A DNA stretch of 64,000 nt from Patiria miniata (Eukaryota > Echinodermata > Asteroidea > Valvatida > Asterinidae). The DNA lies in assembly GCF_015706575.1 (NCBI RefSeq), contig NW_024037071.1:9475774-9539773 (forward strand). The letters run 5' to 3'. Under the pieces are notes generated by a model. The model did no database searches and was not told the DNA's origin. It saw nothing but the letters and a program-made list of their open reading frames with translations. The position numbers and the translations under genes are program-made. Shown here one piece after another: positions 35,701 through 50,700 of the stretch (within the stretch, counting starts at the first letter, position 1; every line of letters begins with the position of its first letter).

Positions 35701-38700
35701 AAAATGTCAATCTTGGCAGTAAACATCACTTGAGATATTTGATACGTTTTCTTGAAGTCTACTTGGGAAACGCAAACTGTTTCAACTTGGCACAGGAAGT
35801 TTGCAGACATAACCAAGCCAAGTGACTGTTGTTTGGAGAGGAACAGGTTCTGAGGCGAGCCAGAGGTTTTAAATTGAAGGTTTTTTTGGTCATTAATTAA
35901 CCCCAACTCCCTGGCAGAGCCAGTGACATCCTGGAGCAATGGGGAGGATTTCTAGGCCCTAATTTATGCATCGTTGATAGTGTGAAAGTATGTATGTTCG
36001 AATGAACCCGGTTATGTTAATTTCAACAGGGGTAGGCAAGACAATAGTGTGAAAAGGTCTTTGCACCTACCGTTATCAATTGTAAGACACACACCATGAC
36101 CCCTGGGAATGGTGTGTCATTGTCCAAAAGCAGTCATCCTTACTTGTGGAATCTCTACACCCCTGCGTCAGAGGAGTGAGGCACCAAATGTATAGTTTTG
36201 ACGCTATTTAGCAACATTTATTTTTGACCCACCATTTAACAGATTGTGATGCACCTACTGTACTGAGGAAAAGTGACGCACCCCATAAATTGTTAGACAC
36301 ACCAAATCATGACGCACCCAGGTCACAGCCATGAGCCGTGAAGAACGTGATGCCACGCAGTTGGGGGTGTCATGAAGTTCGTCTCACAATTGATAGGTGC
36401 ATTAGAACATACTGACCATGATCTTCTCAGAACCACTTAAAGTTTTGAGCCTTTTTAATGGTTCAGAGACAGTTACTTCACAACGTGTGTCTGCAAACCT
36501 CTCCAAGTTATATGCTCCACTCTGTGCAAAGCCTCAAATTTCTACAAACTGTCTGAATATTTTTTAAAAAGTTGTGTTATTTCTGAAATTGACAAAGAAT
36601 AACCATCCCTGTCAGCTGTCTCATATCTCTCACAGAAATGCTATTTTCATTTCCAAGATCCATAAAACCAGTCAAATTCCCTGTAAGCTGTCTCATATCT
36701 CTCACAGAAATGCTATTTTCATTTCCAAGATCCATTAAAACCAGGCAAATTCTCCCTGTAAGCTGTCTCATATCTCTCACAGAAATGCTATTTTCATTTC
36801 CAAGATCCATAAAACCAGTCAAATTCCCTGTAAGCTGTCTCATATCTCTCACAGAAATGCTATTTTCATTTCCAAGATCCATTAAAACCAGGCAAATTCT
36901 CCCTGTAAGCTGTCTCATATCTCTCACAGAAATGCTATTTTCATTTCCAAGATCCATAAAACCAGTCAAATTCCCTGTAAGCTGTCTCATATCTCTCACA
37001 GAAATGCTATTTTCATTTCCAAGATCCATTAAAACCAGGCAAATTCTCCCTGTAAGCTGTCTCATATCTCTCACAGAAATGCTTTTTTCATTTCCAAGAT
37101 CCATAAAACCAGGCAAATTCTCTGCATAATAATGACCTCCGCTAGTCTTTCAGCAGAGGGTACCCAGTACCGGTAGTTTATCAAGCAGAGGTGTGACGCT
37201 GGTCAAATTTAATAATTCTTGACACTTGCCACACTACCCCTTTATCAGCATGGGACCACCTGCTCTGGGACTTCCAGTGTTATTCTCATGGCATTCCATT
37301 GGGCATTCCACTCATATTTTATTAGCAGGAGTGGAGTCAAGACAAGGGGCATAAAGGTTTGGGATCAAAGGAGCACCCTGACCTCTTGACCTTTTGCCTG
37401 CCCTGGATGAGGGTCAAAGGTCATGAATGGAAAGAGGGGGGGGGGAGTGGGAGATTTATGTGTTATGGATCGGATACTTGGCAGGCAATTGGACAAACCT
37501 GACTTTTAATGTCTTAATTATGATGTGTGAGGTGAGAGTCACAAGAAACAGGATTGGTCTTGAAATTTGTGGACGGTTTCTGTAAATCTAGTCTTTCTGA
37601 GACCTCCTTTTAAGTTCTATGCTGAACGTTGAGCAAAACACCATCTTTTTTTTTATTTTTGGAAAATCTCCAGTGCTTGAATCTTAACTTCGCGCCGGAT
37701 GACGTGTATACACGTAAAGGTTTTGTGGTATTCGGAACGGATGACGGATAAACACGCAGGGAGCAAGGCCGGAAATATCTGTCAGCGACCCGCTCGCAGC
37801 GAGTGAGGCCGGTAATATGAGTGTGCTGCCCAAAGGTGATGGCTTCAACCCGCCTGGCTTGAGGTCGAGTGAAAATTAATCCAGTGGTTAACTGGTTAAA
37901 GGATCGAGTATTACATGTACCGGGTATTAACAGAGGTTTAGGGAATTGACACTGCATTGGTCCACTCCGTGTTGTAGTACTCAAACTTGTACTCATGAAA
38001 ATGTACTCATACAAGTTTGTAATCACAAGAAAAAAATACCTTTACTCATACTCATACCCTTTGTATAATATATTCATGGCAAGTAAAAATACATGTAGTC
38101 CTACTCATGGTATTCATACTTGTGGAGCATGGAAACTATACACTTACATGTATGTATGTCCTTGACTTCAAAACTGGTTTCCTATTTCCACCGTTTTTCC
38201 CCCATTTTTCATGGATCTGGTTGGTTGGTTAAAGATATTGTCCTTAAAGCTATAGTCCATCATTTGTAATTAGTGCATTTTGTTCGTTTGAAGCAACAAA
38301 AGTGTTCAAAATCTGATGAAGGATACTGAGCAACTAACCTGATGAAGTTTCAGCTAAGCTTCAGCTGTACATTCCGAGAAAAGCAGCATTCTAAGATCTC
38401 AATTTCAAATCAAAAGTTACTGAATCCTGTTTTGAATTGTTTTGAATTGCAGCTATACGCGGCGTCGCGCACTGATCCGACGAATTATAACAACCGCGCG
38501 CGCGTGTGCGTCGTTCCAAAACTTGTGCGCGCTGCGCTGAATAACAAAACGAACTACTAATTTAAATTTTCCTACGGTGCTTCTTAAGAATCACCGTTGG
38601 AAATGCCTTCTTTCGTTGATTACTTCAAAATGACAGCTTCCCAGAAAGAATAATTTCACAGGGAGTTTAGTTCCCTTACTATCTTTCAACCAAGTTTGTT

Positions 38701-41700
38701 TTTCAACAGTAATTACGCCAGTTACTTTTCGGATGGCTGCAAATGATGGACTATAGCTTTAATTGGGTATTTATTAATGAAATTTGGGATACACTTTTGG
38801 GTGCTTAGAGAACCTTGTGGGTTATTTTGGGGATATTTATTCTCAAGTGGGAATAGGGAGGCCCTTGGGGTGGGGTAGGTTACAGCTTGTCACTTGTTTT
38901 ACCAATTGTTCCCCAAGTACACATGTACATGTAGGAGATCGAGAGTACGAGACAGGCATACTTGCTTAAATTTGTCCGCTCAGTTACTCTATAGTCAACT
39001 AGTCTGTTTGTCAATTACATGTATGATGAGGAGACTGCCCTTTGAAAGGCATACATGTACACGTACGTGTACAGTACAGTACATGTATGTAAGATCAAGG
39101 TTTTCATCAATACATGTAAGCCCCCCCCCCCCCCCAAAGAAATTTATCAGATGGCTAATCTTAAGGGCTACTAATACTATAATGCTATTTTATTAGCGAA
39201 GGGGATACTTTACATGTAGGTCAAGATTTCTTGTTAAGGTTCAGCAGTGCCTACGTGCACATGTGTGCATCCTGCATTCAAGGAACAGCTTTTTGTTTTA
39301 AAAGGGTCCTTTCTGAGTTCTGCCATAACCCCAAGATATGGCACTCCATCAACTGTGCCAAGCTGCTTTCAGGCAAGCTACTCTAGGGGAAAACCCTGGT
39401 ATGTGTGGAATTCACTGCCTACCCCTAATTCAAGGGTTAATTGCGTCAAAGTCCCTGGCCCTGGACAGAGTCCAGAAAGAGGGGGGAAAAATCACCTGCA
39501 AGGGCTGTGTTAGAGCTTGAGCTACTAACCACCTGTGTGGTTAACAGCTGTCACTGGATCACCATGGTCAGTCCTCTTTTTAAAAAAAAGTGGGAAACAT
39601 TTGATTTCCAGTTACAAGAATGCCAGGTTGAAGTATTGCACATACTGTACTGGTAGGATAGCACGACAAGGCTTGTGTAGTACAGCTGGACCTGAAAAGT
39701 CTCAGTAAGAATATTTATGGGGACTCATAGTCATAATGACTCATTAAAGGTAGAACATACCATTTGTCATTTTGTGCATTTTTTTTTCGTTTAAAACAAC
39801 AAGAGTGCTCAAAATCTAAAGAAGGGTGCTTAACAATTAACGCTGATGAGGTTTTAGCTCTGTGAATGCTGTTTATTCAGAGAAACAATATTCTAGGATC
39901 TCAATTTCAATTCAAAAATCATGTTCTGAATTGCGCCCGAAATCAGCATCCGGGACACATTCTCATTTAGCCGATTGCAGCTCTACGTGATGTCACGCAC
40001 TGAACCGACGAATTATAGCAACCGCGCGCGCGTGTGCATGGTGTCAACACTTGCGCGCACCCATTCAAGGCTTCGCCGAATTAAAAACGAACTACTAACG
40101 GAAATTTCCCAAAAATGTGTCATTAGACGCATCTTTGGAAATGACCTCTGTCCGGGCAGGAATCGAACCTGAAGCCCGAGCCATAGGGGTGGAAGGTGAG
40201 GAAAAAACCACTGCGCCAACCCAACTCACATCTGAATAATAGAATCCTGAATTTTTACCTTGGCTCAACTTTCAATCACAAGTACATGTATGTATTTCCA
40301 TGCAGTTCAGAAAGTAGGGCGGTGGAGAGGGGCTACATGTATTTTGTCTCCAGAAAAATTATTTTCAATAAAAATAATAAATTAAACCAACTCTGATTTC
40401 CAAACCTGCAGAAATTTGTTTTCAATTTCAGAATGAACAATAAACAAACTGTCAGCAGTGTTTTGACTCTGGAATTCCTAATAGTCTAACCAATAAATGA
40501 CTTCAGAAAGAAATATTACAAAGCAAACAATTTTTCTGAGATATCGGGCAGTGTCATTTCCTGTCGAAACCAAACTTTGCAGATAGCAAATCTTGATAGG
40601 TTTGTTCTTTTGCAATTCGGTTTCCTGACCAAAGAATTTCAGAAATGTCTGGAGTTGGACCAGAAATATGTAAACAGGCGAGAGGGTGCTACGTTTTTGG
40701 CACCTTCGGTGAACTTTGGTATCTCTCTGAATCAGATGATTGTTCTGTGATTGATTGCGGCAGAGTTTAAGTAGTGCTAAAGAAAAATCTACGAGAATAT
40801 TTTTGTGGGACACACAGGTGTAGAATGTGACATTGCCCACTTCAACTGCTTTTCTGAATTTTTTTTACCCAGTTTGGTGCAAATATTAACACCGTTTTAG
40901 CAACACAGATATTACGCTGAATTAAGATCAACTGGTGTTGAAAGAGATTTTCAAAATGGTGTGCAAACTACATGTCACGATCAGACATCAGAAGATGGTT
41001 TTTATATTTGTCCAATTTGTTGTTGAAATACCGGTGCCAGATCTTTAAAGGTAATACAACATTTGCAAACATCAAAATACAAAAGTACCAAATTATTATG
41101 AAATACAGTACCTTACTTGACTAGTCTGTAAGTGAATAATAGTCTCAAGCATCCTGTGAAATCATGGCACCTGGTGTGCTGTCAGTTTCTCCTGGAATTT
41201 TTGTATCAATTTTCCAATTATGATTGGCCGACCATCGTTGGAACAAAACTGACTTTTTCAAATACTGCCCCCAATTTACAAAATTTAGTCAGTCCACATT
41301 TTGTTTGCAATCGATTACACATCGGTGAAAGGGTGCAAGCCAGCTACTCTGGTTCCCTTCCCTGATAATTCCCTGACGTCTATAAATTGCTCTGTTTCGT
41401 CTGAAGTAGGATCAGGGAACCAGACTACAAGAACAGCATTTTTTCTTGTTTTTTTCCAGCATGTAAGAATACAAAACTGTAAACAGGTCAGTGTAACAAC
41501 ATTTGCTATAAAATTTAACCCCCAAATCCATCCATTTCCTGAAAATTACAGCAAAAGCAAATGTTGTATTAATTACCTTTAAACTTATACTCCGTGAAAG
41601 GTACGGTAAAGGTCCCACAATATGTGTCCCATTTGAATCTGGAATTGTGTACACAATTTGCAGAGCTGTATTCAAGTCAATCACAAGTCAATGACAAGCC

Positions 41701-44700
41701 AATCAAAAATCAAAACACAAGCCAAATACAGAGATGCCACCAGTATCAATAAAAAGCCTGAAACACTACTAAAAAACCTGAAACTACCCTTACCCCCTTT
41801 CAAGAATGTGTTTTCTGGATGTTTCAGACCAAATCCAGCACTTTTAATTTGTCACATTTTTTGAAAAAAAACCTGAATTCAGGTTAAAACCTGAAAAGTG
41901 GCATCTCTGCAAAAATAGCCCTGAAAGGAATAACTTTGTTACCATTCATATGAATAAAGCGTGTCACTTAATCTGAAACCAGACGCCTCGTGATCGACTC
42001 ATGAGGCCCTGTGATAACTCAATCACAACTCTACGGCTTACTACAAAGTATCAAGAGTGACTTACAGGATCCTTGTGAAGAGCCAACTTGAACTTGTCAA
42101 AGTACAGCCAGCGCAGGGCTTCGCTGTGATCCATGTCGTGGTAGAAATCCCTGGCCGTGAAGCCGAAGGAGTGGAACTCTCCGCCAGGATGCAGCAGCAG
42201 CGTGGTCGGGGTCTTCATGTTGGTCACGCCGGGGTCCCCGCCTTCCCACTTGCGCATGATCTGCACGTCGTCCGGGTCCCGTCGATAGCTGTAGGCGTAG
42301 CCGCTGAAGGTGGTGCCAAAGTCGATGGCCACGACCACCTTGAAGGGGTGAGGGGAAGGGGCGGAGGGGGCCAGGGGTGTGGCTGGGGAGCTGTGGATGG
42401 CTACGGCCTGCTCCATGCTGAGGCTGTTGGTGGAGCCGGGGGTCTGGGCGCTGTTGTTGAGGGATAGGGTCGGCCTGACTGGGGTGCTGGTAACCGGGCC
42501 TGCTGAAGTGCCTAATGGGGGGAAATGGGCAGAGAATTGAAAACGTGAATGTATTTTACATGTTGTAAAGCAGCCAAAACGCTCTTACGTGATCTTAAAT
42601 GCCTTTGGAAAAGATCCTTTCAGGACCATAACATCAGGCCATTCAACGATGTGTATGCATTATCATGTATTTCAGGTAAAATCCAGTCAGTTATAAACTT
42701 CAGGTCTGGATCCCGGGTGTTATTTTAGGATTCTTCACCATTCATGCGAGTATTTCTTTCAGCTGTACTGACAATATGGCTGGGAATTGTTTAGACTTGG
42801 CAGAGGTTTGCGCTCTCTGAGTGCTTTCTAGATTTTGTTGAGATCAACCCCGATCCGATCCCTTCCACCCTCTCCAAAATAGAAACTTTTACAACATTGT
42901 TCAAAACCTGTTTGATTTCTTTTACATTTTGTTTACATGTGCACTCTAACCTCAAGATAAAAGTATTTTGTTTAAAATTGAAAGCGATAATACCAAGACC
43001 TGCACATCCAAGGGAAACATATGTATATGTACTACTACTAGTAAAGCAAACAGGAATAAAAATTATGTGATCACCATGGCCCCCGATGGACTGAAACCCA
43101 AGGTTCTGCTGTGTTAGTGGCACAGGTGCTGGCATCTAAGGGTCATGGGTACCACCCTGCAGCCATATTGGCTGCTCTTGAGCAGGGTCAAGGCTGGTAA
43201 CTCACCCCTGATTTATGGCATGATACTGGAGATATTGACAAGGGTACCAGTGTTTTCTTTTTTTGAATGTTTTGTTTGTGATAAGGCTGGACTTGGTACT
43301 TGAAACTCAGAAACAGTTTGTGGGGATCAAGGATCCCGAACGATAAACTTGTCACACTGTGAAACTTGTTTGAAATTTATTTCTGGATGATTTACGACTA
43401 ACGTCAATGTCTAAAGGTTGCTTGTTAACATCATGGCCGGGCCTTAGAATTAGGGTCAGACGTGGGTCAAAGCTCTTCAGACAAAATATGTCTTAATAAA
43501 CTGAAAACAATTTCAACTGTTGAAGATAGTAATTTGACTGAAGCAGACTTTTTTAACACACGACCACTGGAATACCATCGTTGCTCTCGTGGACAGAGCT
43601 TTCAAGTTGTATGATGGCGCTCTTCCTATTTATCAGTGTCTTTGTTCTGAGGGCTCTACCAGTAGATGGTTGCAGACCAGTAAATAAACTGCCATAGACC
43701 TCAGTGATAACCATGCCTACTTCCAAAAATTATGAAAAATGCTCACAACTCTCTAAGGTCTAAGATTCACCCATAAAAGTAGTCCTCAAACAATTTTAGG
43801 GCCCAATTTCATCTGAATTTCACAGAAATACCAGTATGGCTTCGTGGCTTACACCCCTCTTTTTTATTAACATACAGGTACCCTCAAGTTCATGGCCCAC
43901 AAAATGCTCTAACAGCGCAAAAATTGAGGGCATGCAAATCGTGATTGGACAGCGCAGGCAATTTTGAGCCTATTTAATGGCCTGCACCCAGAAAGTAAAA
44001 TGCCATGCATTCCTCCACATGCAATGTGGCCAAGGATCATTTCCATGGGTCGCAATTCTTGCAACATTGGTGATGCTGCAAACCTAGGTAGGAAACAGTC
44101 CTTGAGGGGACAGTGAGAGAAGATACTACTTGACAACCTGTCAGTTTCTTTGTGTTTTTTTTTTTAAAGTTGAAGACCAACCACAACAAAAAAAGGAATA
44201 ATTTGCACTAGATGTCTTTATACTGCATGCCATGGAACACTATAGGCCTTTTCACACTAGACAAATCTTGGGGTTGACGTGGAGTTGACGCAGGGTGGAA
44301 AACATGCGGCAGTTTCACACTTGAAAACGTTCGACCCTGCGCCAACCCTGTGTCAACCCTGAGATTGATTTTGCCCGGGGTTGAACTCAACCCTGCTCCA
44401 GACCAGGGTTGAGATTCCAACCCGGATTGAAACTCTCGCCAGGGTTCAAAACAGAAGTAACCGAGTGGAATAAGCTCGGTTTGCACACAAACAAGTGTGA
44501 AATGATGCAGGGTTGAACGCGAGGTTGAATATTAAAAAAACTCAACCCGGACAGCACTGGGTTCGCCCAGGGTCAAGTTCAACCGGGGTTGAGAGGTTCA
44601 AGTGTGAAAAGGGCTAATGGTTTTATGGTTCATTAGTGAATAAGCACTAATGTAATACAATGTACATCTAGTACAGTTGCTAATGGATTAATTGGAAAAG

Positions 44701-47700
44701 CTAGGTCGATTTTTTTCCACATAAGAAAAGAAAACAAATGTAGCATGCAGTGTAAAAGAAACAGTAGGCCTCCACTTAAAAAACAACAACTTTGTGGTTA
44801 AGATTCAAGACCTCAACAATGACTGGATGCACACAGGAAGCAATCAAACACAATCACATGGCTCATTGATTCCATTACAAGTTAACTGTTAACCACTATT
44901 CACAGAACCAACAATGCCGTCAAGACCACACAATACAGGTAGCCAAATGCCTCCAACAATGCTGTGCCTAGGATCACTTGACTCCTGTTGATTTTAGCAC
45001 CAGAAGTTCCACAATCAACCACAAACGAGATTAATGGTTTGTGTACACACTGAGCCACTGTGGCCTGAAGAGCTGTAAGGTATCAACAAGAATTGTTGAA
45101 AGGGGAAAAAAAAACTTTGGATTGATCTTGACCAATTCCAAAGTTCAATTTTTATATTGTTTGACCCACAATTTTTTTTTTTTTTTAGCAGAGTGTGTGA
45201 AATCTTTTATTGCCGATTCAGGATAGTGTACCTGGCTAGAAGTTTGGCATATCAATTGTATTTTTCACCTGAAGTGGCACAGCCGCATAGGCCAACAGTT
45301 TTTATTTTGGCACAACTGATCAACATCAGATCACTTCAACGACCGAAAAATCAACTAAAAATATAAACAGTCTAACAAAAAAATTGTCAAATTTAAAAGA
45401 AATACCAAGCTTTTAGACTTTTTTTCTTGCTGTTTTGTTTTTTTGTTAGCTGAAACAAACCATGTCGGTAGACTACAGCAAAGGAACTTGTCTGAGAAAG
45501 TTTCACTTGTTCTTACGAGGAATTTGTCAGTTCGAAACAAAAGTTCACAACAGCTTTAAAAAAAATTGGTTTAAAAATATCTATAAAACTAAAAAAGCTA
45601 TTCTGTCATACTGGTGGACAAAGTGTAAATTTCACAGCACACAGTTTGAAGTCGTGTGTTCCTAAGTACACATGGCGATCATTTGTGCACTGTTCAATAA
45701 AAACATGATGCGCCCAGATCTCCTTACACAGTCAACACAGCCCGTAAAACTATGACACCCAACTTGTAAATCTTCAAACTCTCCGATTGTTAGGGCCTCA
45801 TGCTGTGCTGTTTAGCCAGGGTTGACGATCCCAGTCCTGAAAAGCCAGGAAAAGTTTCTTTGGCCCCAGCGCTCACCCATGAGGGCACACTTGAGACAAA
45901 TCACATCAACTTTGTTGCCATGGCAACCATATGTGCGTAAGAAGGTCGTATACTCATACTGGTATGTATAAATATAGACACACACTGGTGGTACACACAT
46001 ACTGTGTATGATGGGAAAGCTGGATTGTGACGACCCGCCAAATCCTCAGAGAGAGAGAGGAGAGAGAACTCTAAGTTTATCTTAGTGCTTCTTGAGCTGG
46101 AAGTGGAACTTGAAGCCTGTGATGGCAACCAGTTTTGCTGGGGATGAAGGGCTACAGTTTTGCTGGGGATGAAGGGAACCAGTGTTGCTGGGGAAGACAC
46201 ACACACGCCTGTGGAAGTGAAGGAATGGATGGGGCCTGATCTTCCGCACAGTGTGGTGTGTGATGGACGCTGTGTTTTGATTTGTGTTGATAAGGTTGAA
46301 TGCATCCCCCTTGGCTAATTGAATAAATCAAATATGACCAATACCCCAGGGAGGGTGGACAATAAATTCCACAGCCCACAGAAATGGGTTCTTCAGAGTC
46401 ACTTGTAACTTTAGACTACAGGCTTTCGAGCAGACTTGGGTGAAAAAAAAAGAGAACAGTAGGCTCAATTTTTGGAGGAAAGAATCAGGATGAAAGTAGG
46501 ACTTTTGCCATGTTCCCTACTCACAATACTTGTGCTCCATTTACTTGTAAGCTCTTGGAAACAGATACTCCTGCGCCCAATTCCTTCACTTTGTGTAATT
46601 TACATGACAGTGTGTAACACTGTTATGAATAATAGTCAATGTGATTTCATGTTTCAGTTTTGTGGGACAAAAAAAGTAGGAAAAAATCAGGATAAAAGTG
46701 GGACTTTTGCCATGTTCCGCACTCATACTAGTCACAGCACTTGTGCTGCATTTAGTTGTAAGCTCCGAGTCTTGGAAGTACAGTTGCAGTACTCCAGCGC
46801 CCAATCCCTTCACTATGTAATTTACATGACAGTGTGTAACACTGTTTAATATCAATGGGATTTCATTTTACAGTCTAAAGTAGGAACTCAAGAAAAAATA
46901 TGAAAAGTAGGAGCAAGGTAAAAAAAAAACAAGGAAAAAGTAGGAAAAGCAGGAATATACAATGTATGTACTTGAAAGCATGAGTAAACTTTATTACTAC
47001 AGGTATGATACCGCTGCTCTTTCTACATGCACATGTATGCAGTACCTTTGCAACTATACAAAAACAAATTGGAAAAAAAACCCTAAGTTTGTTTGAAGTC
47101 TTCAAGTTTAAACTTAATTGCCTTGATTTTGACAGAATGTAAACAATGAGCTAGTGATGCTGGAGCTGGGCTTGGCATGTCCAGCGGGCGGCAATCTGAG
47201 CAGATACACGTACATGTACATGAGCTCACCGAAAGAAAAGAGTACAGCGACATGTACATGTACATGTATGTAAGAGTGGCCTACAAGCATGAGGGATCAT
47301 TATTTCATGTTCAAGAGCCCTAGAATGTACAATGTAACATGGGGTCAGAACAGTTTGGTATGTGTGCATCATTAAACAATGACTGCACAGATGGAAGTTG
47401 TTAAAAGGCTGCACAGTGAGACAGTAGACATAACATGACATGTTGGACCAATTACACACAAAAACATACCCTCAAGACCGGAGATAACTGTTTTATTTTG
47501 ACTGAAGTAAACATATCAAGACAGGAGACAAATTTTTTATTTTGACTGAAGTAAACCTATCAAGCCTAGAGACAACTTTTTATTTTGACTGAAGTATTTA
47601 ACGTACACGTATGTACATAACCAACAATTCCCTGCACACTAAGGTTATCAGGAGTGGAAGTGATACACGTTTTTTGTTGCAATGGGGTTCTACCATTCGC

Positions 47701-50700
47701 AGATGTACTACATGTTCATGTACTACCGGTAAGTACCGTACCGGTACATGTAAACAAGCACCATGTTTGCAATGGTACATGTATTTTGGTGCAGGACAAA
47801 CATGAAAAGCAAAAGGGCTGTCAGAAAAGGGTAGGTAGGGAAACCGGAAGCAGAACTATTATTTTTTTTGGCCTAATGAGTCAGTTGTTTATGGATTTGA
47901 ATCCAAACATCATCTATAACTTGCATTCAGAATGCCACATGTTTACTCTGTTTAACTTTGTCATGTTTGTTGAACTGTTGAACATAAACACATGTACCGG
48001 TACATGTGTACACTGTATCTGCCTCAGCAAGGCTAGATTGTTAATAATTTTGTTGTCTGTTGAAGGCCATTTATTTGTAAACATTTATAGGTCACTTTAT
48101 TAGGAAACAAAACATGTTGAACTTGGACTGCTACATCTACTATGCTGCTATGCCCAGTGCAGTTGGCAAAGAGAATTATCAGACCTTTCAAAACATTTTA
48201 AATTTGCCTGACTAAAAGGGTTTTGAAAGGTGAAATAGTGCTGGAACTTTGGGACTTTTCGAAAGGTTTCGGAAGGTGAAGTAACTCTGTTGGCAAATTC
48301 AGTAACTTGCATTTCAATACCTTTCGAAAGGAATTGAAAGGTGTGGTAGTGCAGTAACAATAAATTCTGGAGGATTTTAAAAGGTCCAGCATTTTTTCCC
48401 CTCCAATTTGCCAGCACCCAGATTTTGAGGTGTTTTGAATGGTCTGACTACAGGAGAGTTAACAGCTGCAAAATGTATCCAGTTAGTACAGCTTCAACTA
48501 CACATATGCCCAAGAAAGCATCAACTAGGTTACAGTACTCAAATCTGTACACATACCGGTACATGTATGTACACATGTACATGTACCGATACATTTAAGA
48601 CTGTAATGGCACTATAAAAAGCCCAATGGTACAGTGAACCATCACCAACATGTGGTTGCACAGTGGTTTTCTACTCTGTGCATGGTGCATACTAAGACAC
48701 TGGCGTGACCTTGGAATAACAAGCCTAAGACCCACAGGTCAACCAGTTTGTTATTCTTGACCAAGTAATCTCTCCTCCACTGCTAAAAAAAGAAATTCCT
48801 TCAAATTCATCACTCCACATTTTTGCCAAGATTGCCCCATCCAAGATGGGTCCTACCGTAGCTCTATGGGTACATGTACCTTGCTGTCGTCCATTGTGGG
48901 AATTCATCTCCAGGCCGGCATTTCCCCTACGTTTTTTCCTCTGATGGCACCGGCACCAAGCGCGCGGCCCTCTCATGCAGCAGGACTCCATAACGAAGCA
49001 GCACAGTAACAGCAAACAATGTACTACTGTTCAACTGGACATGTAACACAGGCACAGCCAAGTATACGTGCACATACACATGTACCACTCAACAGCCAGC
49101 CAGAATATATTCCATCACACATGGATTTAGCACGTAGTTCTCACTCCGGCCTTAAAATTCCTCAAGTCTGAAGTGTTGGCATTCAAGAGGGGCCAAGGTT
49201 CTGTGCTGGGCTCACCCTAGCTGCTCCCAGTCCAAATCTTAGGCTGCAAACTTAGAAAACAAATCTTGTTGAAGGGACCCTCTTGTCAAAATTCTGCAAA
49301 CAGTCCCAGACGATCAAGTACCTCATGGCCCGAAGCAAGACTTTGTTTAAAGGTGGATAAGAATCAAAATCCTGTGCCCGACCGACTTCAAGAAATCCAC
49401 CGAGTGATAGTCTTCTCCGTTTCTCTAAGTGCACTGATATGAATGTCTGTGTTCTGAGCAAAAGCTGCTTCTCAATGCATGATCACCCTCCAAATTGTAC
49501 CCCTCCCAATTGCTCATGTCTTTGGTATTTCTGACAAGCTTGGAGTCACGTCTTCTTGGACACAAACAAAGGAAAGAAATAGAGTCATTTATGTCATTAG
49601 TGGGCGGAGACGTGACACTGAAGCTCCCCTTTCAACAGCCTGTAAGGGATACAATAATTGGCAGTATTTAGCCAACTCCAAATTTGCCAATGATACAGCG
49701 GGATGATGGAACGATGCCCCTTCGGTTCACGCAAACATATCAGATGCCGGCATGGTGTCAGAATTGTCGCAATCTAACACCTGTCAACTAAGACAAACAA
49801 TTCAAGGAGCTTAATTGGTAGATTTGCAAGTGAATGTTATGTCTACCAGTGAAACACAGTGAAGATACTTTCTCATTAATACATACATATGTATACATGT
49901 GCGTGCTTATGGTGTAAATCGAGGACACACACGTGAAACATCATCGATGAATCGAGGACAGAAACCGAATTGAGGACTCCTGTACAAAACCAATGAGAGC
50001 TGTTGCAAAAAAGTTAAAGTACAATGTACAAACACAGGAAAAGGGAAGAGGAACAAAAGAAAATCCTTGATTTACACCAAAAACAAATGTGCGTGCACAT
50101 ACAAAACTTGTATTTACATGTAAGTGGGTTTTTTTAAAGACAAGTCATAACTAACCCGGTCACACTTCAGGATATAAACCTGAGTAAACAGTTAGGACTT
50201 GACTCCACTTAAATGTCAGTTTCCAGATTTTGCTTTAACATGACAGTGTGTAGCACTGTTATGAAAAGAATTGATGAGATTTCCATTTTTCAGAGTTGTG
50301 GGGCAAAAAGGTAGGAAAAAGTAGGAATTTCAAGAAAAAAAATGAAGGAAAATTAGGAGCAAGGTACCGGTACCGATACAAGAACTACCGGTATGAATAT
50401 TTAGGAAACTTGGTATAGGGGTGTGAGTGACCACTGATAAAAAATAGCTGAAAACAGCTGAAATGAGTGACCACTGATAAACAAAATAGCTGAAAACAGC
50501 TGAAAAAGACCGTGTAAAACAGCTGAACTTTGGAAATCTCCTATACTTTTGTACACAGCGATTGAGGGGAAAAAAGCTGAAATCCAAAACAAAAAAAGCT
50601 GAAATCAGCCTTAAAGCTGAGATTCCACACCCCTGTATAGTAGGAAAGTGTCATCAATTAACCTCTGCGTATTTATACCGGTACTGTAAGAACAAAACGT

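Noticed and set aside
36577-37129. Both-strand open frames of 160-180 codons as protein genes
   Set aside because: They are explained by stop-free tandem monomers whose lengths are multiples of 3; no splice sites, start context or homology support coding. Kept as a repeat and a finding.
42057-42467. 136-codon + strand frame
   Set aside because: Antisense shadow of the exon carrying [13 protein letters not shown].
46472-46849. 125-codon + strand frame
   Set aside because: Spans two tandem copies of a noncoding ~200-bp repeat; the peptide repeats itself imperfectly ([16 protein letters not shown]), as expected from the duplication.
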